From: JAKPPT01 sp964630305
GTDB lineage: Bacteria; Spirochaetota; Spirochaetia; Treponematales; UBA12059
Direction of reading: 5' to 3'
DNA length: 19,488 bases
NCBI GenBank assembly: GCA_964630305.1
Contig: CAZVTR010000044.1
Location: 1 to 19,488, forward strand
Position 1 is the stretch's first letter; each line of letters opens with the position of its first letter. Made by a program: the position numbers and the translations under genes. Positions 15,324 to 19,488 of the stretch are shown piece by piece. Below the pieces are notes generated by a model that was not told where the DNA came from, did no database searches, and saw only the letters and a list, made by a program, of their open reading frames with translations.

Positions 15324-15944
15324 TTATATACCGCATGTAAGCATTAAATTCAAGAAATATTGCATGAACGCTGGTTGTTCCTGTGCATGCTCTGGAATGT
15401 TTATAATCTCATATGCAACATCTGGAACTTGCTGAGCAAAATATGGTAGTAAGCCGGGCCGTATTACGGCGATAGCGAGCTTGTACATCTGTGAGCGCAG
15501 TACTTCAAAAGCCTTGGTAAAACCCTTGTGCACTGTGAACTCAAGTATTCCCAGTTCATCAATCCAGAACACCCCATGAGGCACGGGAGCAAGCCATGAG
15601 TTACACTCGTTAAAAACCGGTTCTGAAAAGCACCATCGTTCAGTTTCTATATATGGTGGAGGAAGTTCCTCTTTACGTTCTGCAATGTGGTGCAGGAGCT
15701 CATCCGGCTCTAGGTCCTTGCGAATGCCGAGTACTCGCGTTGTACCGTTCTGAACATTATACGCGTTAATAGCAATGCGTGTTGATGCAACATAGACTCC
15801 TGGACAGATAATGCCTGTTTGCAGAATGCCGTGGGTACTGCACCATGCAGCGCCTTCCTGGCAGAGTGTTGTCTTACCAGAACCGGGCTCGCCGGAAAGA
15901 ATAAGAATTTTTGGGGTGCGTTTGATGTTATTGTGGTTAACCAT
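15324..15944 (-). CDS. THEP1-like nucleoside-triphosphatase (P-loop NTPase)
   Basis: Small cytoplasmic P-loop protein related to the THEP1 (NTPase_1) family, which hydrolyses nucleoside triphosphates in vitro; the cellular role is not settled. From ATG 15944 it has 206 residues, with the P-loop GEPGSGKTT at 18-26 close to the N-terminus, as usual for the family, and the Walker B-like DELGILEF at 129-136, which parallels the DEIGKMEL motif of THEP1. I chose ATG 15944 over the in-frame ATG at 15968 because an extended -10 box (15959-15964) lies between them, so the upstream codon would fall before the transcript start. Neither has a clear ribosome site. It precedes the sppA-like gene by 51 bases. 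Confidence 0.82.
   Translation of the reverse strand: MVNHNNIKRTPKILILSGEPGSGKTTLCQEGAAWCSTHGILQTGIICPGVYVASTRIAINAYNVQNGTTRVLGIRKDLEPDELLHHIAERKEELPPPYIETERWCFSEPVFNECNSWLAPVPHGVFWIDELGILEFTVHKGFTKAFEVLRSQMYKLAIAVIRPGLLPYFAQQVPDVAYEIINIPEHAQEQPAFMQYFLNLMLTCGI
15325..15353 (-). promoter_or_regulatory. Possible sppA promoter inside the 3' end of the NTPase gene
   Basis: On the minus strand, TTGAAT (15348-15353), a 17-base spacer, then TATATA (15325-15330), overlapping the last codons of the NTPase gene. No T-run hairpin separates the two genes, so sppA could also be reached by readthrough from upstream. Confidence 0.45.
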
Positions 15945-15958
15945 GTTTACGTATGAAC

Positions 15959-15964
15959 AGTATA
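15959..15964 (-). promoter_or_regulatory. Extended -10 box of the NTPase gene
   Basis: On the minus strand, TGC-TATACT, 14 bases before ATG 15944. No good -35 is seen at the usual distance, which is tolerated by extended -10 promoters. The leader would be about eight bases. Confidence 0.45.
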
Positions 15965-16026
15965 GCATGCACCTGCGTTGTGCGGTATGAATTTTTGATT
16001 AAATGTAAACAGAGTCGTTGTGCTTG

Positions 16027-16053
16027 AAAAAAAAGCGCGGTTTCCCGCGCTTT
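16027..16053 (-). terminator. Rho-independent terminator of the ornithine carbamoyltransferase gene
   Basis: On the minus strand AAAGCGCGG, loop GAAA (a GNRA tetraloop), CCGCGCTTT, then five more T residues. The stem lies about 27 bases after the stop codon. This is a strong canonical terminator. Confidence 0.92.
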
Positions 16054-16079
16054 GAATCTATACAGTGTATCTCTGTAAA

Positions 16080-17081
16080 TTATAGATCGCCGATTGTTGC
16101 AACCATAACGGCCTTAATGGTATGGAGGCGGTTTTCTGCTTCGTCAAAAACTTTTGAATGGCGAGAGCGGAAGACCTCATCGGATACTTCCATTTCTTTA
16201 AGACCGTATTTTTTATGAATATCGCGGCCTACTTCAGTTTCAAGATCATGGAAAGAAGGAAGACAGTGCAGGAAAATGACATCGGGGTTGCCTGTCTTTT
16301 TTACAAAGTCCATAGTAACACGATATTTTTCAAGCTGTTTAATGCGTTCTTCAAATTTTGCCTCTTCGCCCATGGATACCCATACATCGGTATAGAGGAC
16401 ATCTGCGCCTTTCAGAGCCTGGTCAGCCTGCTCAATGGTAAAGAACTCAATTTTACCGCCAGTTTCTTCTGCAACTTTTTTCATTTCAGCAGTGAGCTGT
16501 TCATTTGGCCAGAGTTCTTTTGGCGCAAGTGCTACGAAATGCATACCCATTTTAGCGCTTCCAATCATGAGTGCGTTACCCATGTTGTTGCGTGCATCAC
16601 CGCAGTAAACCATTTTTACTTTATTGAGCGGTTTGTGAATATGCTCTTCGATGGTCATGAGATCAGCGAGAATCTGTGTCGGGTGATCATCGTCGGTGAG
16701 GCCGTTCCATACGGGAATACCTGAGTATTTAGCGAGATCTTCTACAAGCTTTTGTGAAAAACCGCGGTACTGAATACCGTCGTACATGCGGCCTAATACT
16801 TTTGCGGTATCTTCTACCGATTCTTTTTTGCCCATTTGGCTGTTTGTAAGGAAGGTTACATTACCGCCTTCGTCCCAGCAGGCAGTTTCAAATGCACAGC
16901 GGGTGCGGGTACTTGCTTTGTCAAAAATGAGCACGATGTTTTTGTGGTCCAAAAGGTTGCCCTTAATGCCGGCACGTTTTTTGGCTTTGAGATTGTGAGA
17001 GAGATCGAGCAGATAGCGGATCTCTTCGGGGGTAAAGTCTTTAAGTGTCAGGAAACTTCGTCCTTTAAGATTTACTGGCAT
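16080..17081 (-). CDS. argF: Ornithine carbamoyltransferase
   Basis: Cytoplasmic enzyme that joins carbamoyl phosphate and ornithine to citrulline (anabolic), or runs in reverse in the arginine deiminase pathway (catabolic ArcB). The 333-residue length and all active-site motifs are normal: carbamoyl-phosphate loop STRTR at 57-61, HPTQ at 133-136, ornithine loop DVWVSMGEE at 232-240, and FLHCLP ending at 275. ATG 17081 follows AGGAGG closely. It has its own promoter and a strong terminator, so it is a single-gene unit; no arginine deiminase, carbamate kinase or arginine-biosynthesis gene lies beside it. Because direction cannot be told from the sequence, arcB is an equally valid symbol. Confidence 0.95.
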   Translation of the reverse strand: MPVNLKGRSFLTLKDFTPEEIRYLLDLSHNLKAKKRAGIKGNLLDHKNIVLIFDKASTRTRCAFETACWDEGGNVTFLTNSQMGKKESVEDTAKVLGRMYDGIQYRGFSQKLVEDLAKYSGIPVWNGLTDDDHPTQILADLMTIEEHIHKPLNKVKMVYCGDARNNMGNALMIGSAKMGMHFVALAPKELWPNEQLTAEMKKVAEETGGKIEFFTIEQADQALKGADVLYTDVWVSMGEEAKFEERIKQLEKYRVTMDFVKKTGNPDVIFLHCLPSFHDLETEVGRDIHKKYGLKEMEVSDEVFRSRHSKVFDEAENRLHTIKAVMVATIGDL

Positions 17082-17104
17082 GGAATTCCTCCTGTATGTC
17101 CCTA

Positions 17105-17133
17105 TTGATACTCTGATATTTAACAGCCGTCAA
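17105..17133 (-). promoter_or_regulatory. Promoter of the ornithine carbamoyltransferase gene
   Basis: On the minus strand, TTGACG (17128-17133), a 17-base spacer, then TATCAA (17105-17110). The predicted start near 17098 leaves about 16 bases of leader holding AGGAGG. Confidence 0.65.
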
Positions 17134-17140
17134 GTGCTCT

Positions 17141-17156
17141 GTGCTATGCATTGCAC
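17141..17156. promoter_or_regulatory. 16-bp dyad upstream of the ornithine carbamoyltransferase promoter
   Basis: GTGCTATGCATTGCAC is symmetrical except at one base pair step on each side of the central ATGCAT. It lies eight bases upstream of the -35 hexamer, where an activator or repressor could bind. It does not match the E. coli ArgR box. Confidence 0.35.
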
Positions 17157-17214
17157 TGCATAAATATACAGACGAGTGGCACGTGAGCAGCTAGAGCAGG
17201 TCATTAAAAAATAA

Positions 17215-18861
17215 TCACGGTGACTTTTTAGTGTTGTCTTTTGTTTTATGCTGAGGATATAAAAACCGTTTAATCTTTTGTGAAGGCGTTTTTTCAAACG
17301 GCTCATCATGAAGCTCTACAGCATGAATGCGGCTAAACGGCGGCAGCCTGCTGTTAATAGATTTTTTGATATTGTTAAAAATCTCCTCGATATCTTCCAG
17401 CGTATCCTGAGCTCTGCCTGCAAAACGGCTTACAATATCTTCTTTAAGCACAACGAGCGCCTTGAGTTCTTTTCCATCCTGATATACGAGCGACTCTGCT
17501 ATGAACTCGTGCGCATTGAGGAGGCTTTCAATTTCCTCTGGGTAAATGTTTTCTCCGGAAGGCCCGAGAATGAGCGACTTAAGCCTTCCGCGAATATATA
17601 AGTTCCCTTGTTCATCAAAGTGACCTAGATCGCCGGTTTTGAACCATCCGTCTTCTGTAAATACCTCTTTTGTTTTTTCTGGATCTTTGTAGTACCCAGG
17701 CATAACGTTTTCGCCTTTTGCCTGAATTTCGCCGTCACCGGTCACGGGATCTGGATTATCAATGCGGAGCAAAACACCCTTGAGTGCGGGTCCGGTAGAG
17801 CCCAGTTTTGTTTTATGGGGACCGCAGCCGGCTAAGAGGGGCGCAGTCTCAGTGAGCCCATAACCTATTGCGTAGGGAAACTTTGCATCGATAAGGAACT
17901 GCTCAACATCGGCAGAGAGAGCCGAGCCGCCAATGCCAAAGAAGCGCATGTGCCCGCCAAAGGTTTTTTTTAGTTTAATTCCAGCAAGCCGATGCAAGAT
18001 CGGTTTTGCCCAGGAATATTTATAGAGCTTCATAGCTTCTAATTGAGAGCGAATACTGCTCCAGTAGATTTTTTCAATGATGAGCGGAACGGTGAGCATG
18101 ATAGTCGGCTGGAGGCTCTTTAACACAGGGAGCAGGGTCGATGCCGTAGGCGGTTTATCGAGATAGGTAATGAATGATCCTTGCATGATAGGATCAATCA
18201 TGCCAATGGTGCATTCATACGTATGCGCAAGGGGCAATATAGAAAGCAACCGATCGGTTCTATGGAGATGGATAATGCTTCGGGTAGCGCAGGCATCCCA
18301 CACGAGGTTTTTATGAGTGAGCATAACACCCTTTGAGTGACCGGTTGTGCCGGATGTATACAGAATTGCAGCAATTTTTGTATCCTCGAGGGGAGGAAAC
18401 TGTGTATCGAGAAGCTCTCTCAGTGCCTTTTTGTCTGGGAAGGTATCAATCGGCTCGGTAAGAATGCTTTCTATATTGATGACAAATGGCAAAGCAGTCC
18501 CGCTAATTTTGGGTTTAAGTTTCTCGGAAACTACCGCGATGCGCGCTTCGGAGTGCTCGATTATGTTTTTTATCTGTTCCGGATGAAAATCGGTTAGAAT
18601 CGGTACAACGATTCTTCCGGAAGCAGTTATAGCGAGGTATGCAATAACCCATTCTGGCCTGTTTTCTGACAGAAGCACAACTTTTTCATCTGTTCCAATA
18701 CCAAGCGTTTCAAGCCTCTTAATAAATTCTGATGCCCGCATACCAATTTCACGGTATGAAATAGGTGCATTACCAATCATCGCAATAGCACGGCGTTTGT
18801 AGTACCGCACAGCGCCCTGCACGAGTATATCGCGTAATGTATATGAAGCTAGTTTATACAT
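17215..18861 (-). CDS. Long-chain fatty acid-CoA ligase (AMP-forming)
   Basis: Acyl-activating enzyme that forms acyl-AMP and then acyl-CoA, feeding fatty acids into lipid synthesis or degradation; probably membrane-associated in the cytoplasm. From ATG 18861 it has 548 residues. The AMP-binding motifs are intact: YTSGTTGHSKG at 168-178, YGLTET at 334-339, FKTGDLG with Asp411, the hinge RGRLKSLI at 424-431, and Lys529 in TPSQKIKR as the adenylation lysine. The start follows GAAAGGAC at close spacing; an in-frame TTG at 18921 lies within the upstream regulatory stretch and is rejected. The stop at 17215 is followed by a weak, AT-rich tail with no good terminator. It diverges from the surface protein gene at 19095. 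Chain-length preference cannot be read. Confidence 0.93.
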   Translation of the reverse strand: MYKLASYTLRDILVQGAVRYYKRRAIAMIGNAPISYREIGMRASEFIKRLETLGIGTDEKVVLLSENRPEWVIAYLAITASGRIVVPILTDFHPEQIKNIIEHSEARIAVVSEKLKPKISGTALPFVINIESILTEPIDTFPDKKALRELLDTQFPPLEDTKIAAILYTSGTTGHSKGVMLTHKNLVWDACATRSIIHLHRTDRLLSILPLAHTYECTIGMIDPIMQGSFITYLDKPPTASTLLPVLKSLQPTIMLTVPLIIEKIYWSSIRSQLEAMKLYKYSWAKPILHRLAGIKLKKTFGGHMRFFGIGGSALSADVEQFLIDAKFPYAIGYGLTETAPLLAGCGPHKTKLGSTGPALKGVLLRIDNPDPVTGDGEIQAKGENVMPGYYKDPEKTKEVFTEDGWFKTGDLGHFDEQGNLYIRGRLKSLILGPSGENIYPEEIESLLNAHEFIAESLVYQDGKELKALVVLKEDIVSRFAGRAQDTLEDIEEIFNNIKKSINSRLPPFSRIHAVELHDEPFEKTPSQKIKRFLYPQHKTKDNTKKSP

Positions 18862-18908
18862 ACAAGTCCTTTCTCTATTCTGACAAATCTCACGAATACG
18901 TAAAGTTG

Positions 18909-18945
18909 AATATCGTATCAAACCGCATAAAAGTCAAGCTGTCAA
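18909..18945 (-). promoter_or_regulatory. Promoter region of the acyl-CoA ligase gene
   Basis: Two -35-like hexamers on the minus strand, TTGACA (18940-18945) and TTGACT (18932-18937), lie in a tandem 8-bp repeat (gtcaagct twice, 18933-18948). Each is followed after 17 bases by a 4-of-6 -10 match: TTTGAT (18917-18922) and GATATT (18909-18914). The pair may give two alternative starts. Confidence 0.45.
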
Positions 18946-18965
18946 GCTTATAGTATAATTACAGT

Positions 18966-18994
18966 TTGAAACATGTAAAAAGGAGGAGTATACT
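18966..18994 (+). promoter_or_regulatory. Promoter of the beta-strand surface protein gene
   Basis: TTGAAA (18966-18971), a 17-base spacer, then TATACT (18989-18994). A perfect TATAAT also occurs just upstream (18954-18959) but without a good -35. The predicted start near 19001 leaves a leader of about 94 bases. Confidence 0.6.
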
Positions 18995-19094
18995 GTTTAA
19001 TGGGTTAGTGTGTGAAAATTATCGTAATAAAACATGGCCATAAAAGCTTTTGTTTGATGCAGGAACAACAGTTATCCATGAACAGGGAGCATGC

Positions 19095-19488
19095 ATGAAA
19101 AAATTAAAGGTAATCCTTTTTGCTATAGTATTGCTACTGCAGACAGTGTGGGTATTTGGTACGGATTTTGTTTGGGATGGAGGTGGAGATGGTACCAGTT
19201 GGACTGATGACTTTAATTGGGATTTAGATTCTGGATATCCCGCCGGTTCAGGAGATACTGCGACGTTTGGAAATTTTACAGTAACGATTACAAGTATTCC
19301 TGGAGGTACTGCAGCGGGTACCCTGACTGTCAATGATACGAATGCGCAAATAACCTTTGGCGCAGCAATTCAGGTTGATGATTTAATAATTACTAATGCT
19401 GATACTGTTACTTTTACAAGTGCATGTACGGCCGGCACAGTTACGATTACGGCTGCAAATTCAGTGACGTTTGAGGGGGCTTTAACGG
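19095..19488 (+). CDS. Exported beta-strand-repeat protein, partial, 3' end beyond right edge
   Basis: N-terminus (131 codons) of an exported protein that probably folds as a long beta-helix or beta-sandwich on the cell surface. A signal peptide covers residues 1 to about 22 (KKLK, then a hydrophobic stretch, cleavage near VFG). Next come DFVWDGGGDGTSWTDDFNW and DTATFGNFTVTI, which match the W-x-G-G-x-G-x-W-x-NW opening seen in autotransporter-associated beta-strand repeat proteins. After this the chain becomes Thr/Gly/Asn-rich with alternating hydrophobic residues (TNADTVTFTSACTAGTVTIT), typical of parallel beta-strands. ATG 19095 follows AGGGAGC. The codon pattern is T-, A- and C-rich at Thr and differs from its neighbours, as usual for such repeats. 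Total length and any C-terminal anchor are outside the window. Adhesin or matrix role is inference. Confidence 0.75.
   Translation, partial: MKKLKVILFAIVLLLQTVWVFGTDFVWDGGGDGTSWTDDFNWDLDSGYPAGSGDTATFGNFTVTITSIPGGTAAGTLTVNDTNAQITFGAAIQVDDLIITNADTVTFTSACTAGTVTITAANSVTFEGALT

Noticed and set aside
16158..16724. 188-codon open frame on the plus strand
   Set aside because: Antisense to the ornithine carbamoyltransferase gene, whose motifs are all intact; no ribosome site.
18862..18921. Upstream TTG start for the acyl-CoA ligase
   Set aside because: ATG 18861 has GAAAGGAC at proper spacing and a normal family N-terminus.
18981..19043. Strong AGGAGG with a possible 16-codon CTG-started leader peptide (or a two-codon ATG frame at 19000)
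   Set aside because: The AGGAGG falls in the spacer of the TTGAAA/TATACT promoter, CTG starts are rare, and the main gene has its own ribosome site at 19083-19089.
1..19488. tRNA, rRNA, CRISPR array, insertion sequence, prophage or toxin-antitoxin genes
   Set aside because: Intergenic gaps are short (at most about 230 bases) and none shows cloverleaf sequence, regularly spaced repeats, transposase motifs or small paired ORFs.

Overview
The window reads as an ordinary stretch of a spirochaete chromosome, most likely Treponema or a close relative. This is inferred from the protein families and their style: a TAXI-type TRAP receptor with a relaxed spirochaete-like lipobox, a large SppA carrying a barrel-like N-terminus, a fused TGS/uridine-kinase protein, and a Thr/Gly-rich beta-strand surface protein. 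No rRNA or other marker is present, so the genus is not certain. Base composition looks moderate (low to mid 40s % GC by eye) and even, except for the last gene, which is T/A/C-rich in a repetitive way. I saw no tRNA, rRNA, insertion sequence, phage gene or CRISPR array.

Layout, left to right. 1-2815 (minus) is a TAXI-TRAP uptake cluster transcribed lipoprotein receptor, then DUF1850 membrane protein, then fused DctQM permease, which runs off the left edge. 2929-4581 (minus) is a nucleoside kinase. It diverges from a cytoplasmic M28-like metallopeptidase at 4654-5484 (plus), and the two promoters overlap. 5533-7212 (minus) is EttA, the ABC-F translation throttle. 7314-8966 (minus) is an exported alkaline phosphatase, with a Pho-box-like repeat upstream. 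9173-10603 (minus) is a sugar/cation symporter of the GPH family. 10721-12625 (minus) is a membrane histidine kinase with a periplasmic substrate-binding sensor. 12756-15272 (minus) is the SppA fusion, 15324-15944 (minus) a THEP1-like NTPase, 16080-17081 (minus) ornithine carbamoyltransferase, and 17215-18861 (minus) a long-chain acyl-CoA ligase. 19095 onward (plus) is the start of a large exported beta-strand protein, cut by the window edge.

Almost every gene appears to have its own promoter, and several have their own hairpin terminator, so outside the TRAP cluster this is a row of single-gene units. The TRAP cluster is the only clear functional operon: receptor and permease together import a small organic acid or amino-acid-like solute using an ion gradient. 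The receptor transcript carries a 5' stem-loop and a strong intrinsic terminator that lies inside the first codons of the next gene, an arrangement that would make receptor in excess over permease.

The points most worth a second look are: the terminator inside the DUF1850 coding sequence; two genes (M28-like peptidase and ettA) whose ATG lies exactly six bases after an extended -10 box and which lack a Shine-Dalgarno sequence, suggesting leaderless mRNAs; the SppA fusion with its catalytic Lys/Ser pair kept exactly 200 residues apart after an added barrel-like region; and the PhoP/PhoB-like 11-bp repeat ahead of the phosphatase. I did not find a clearly new multi-gene defence or mobile system here.
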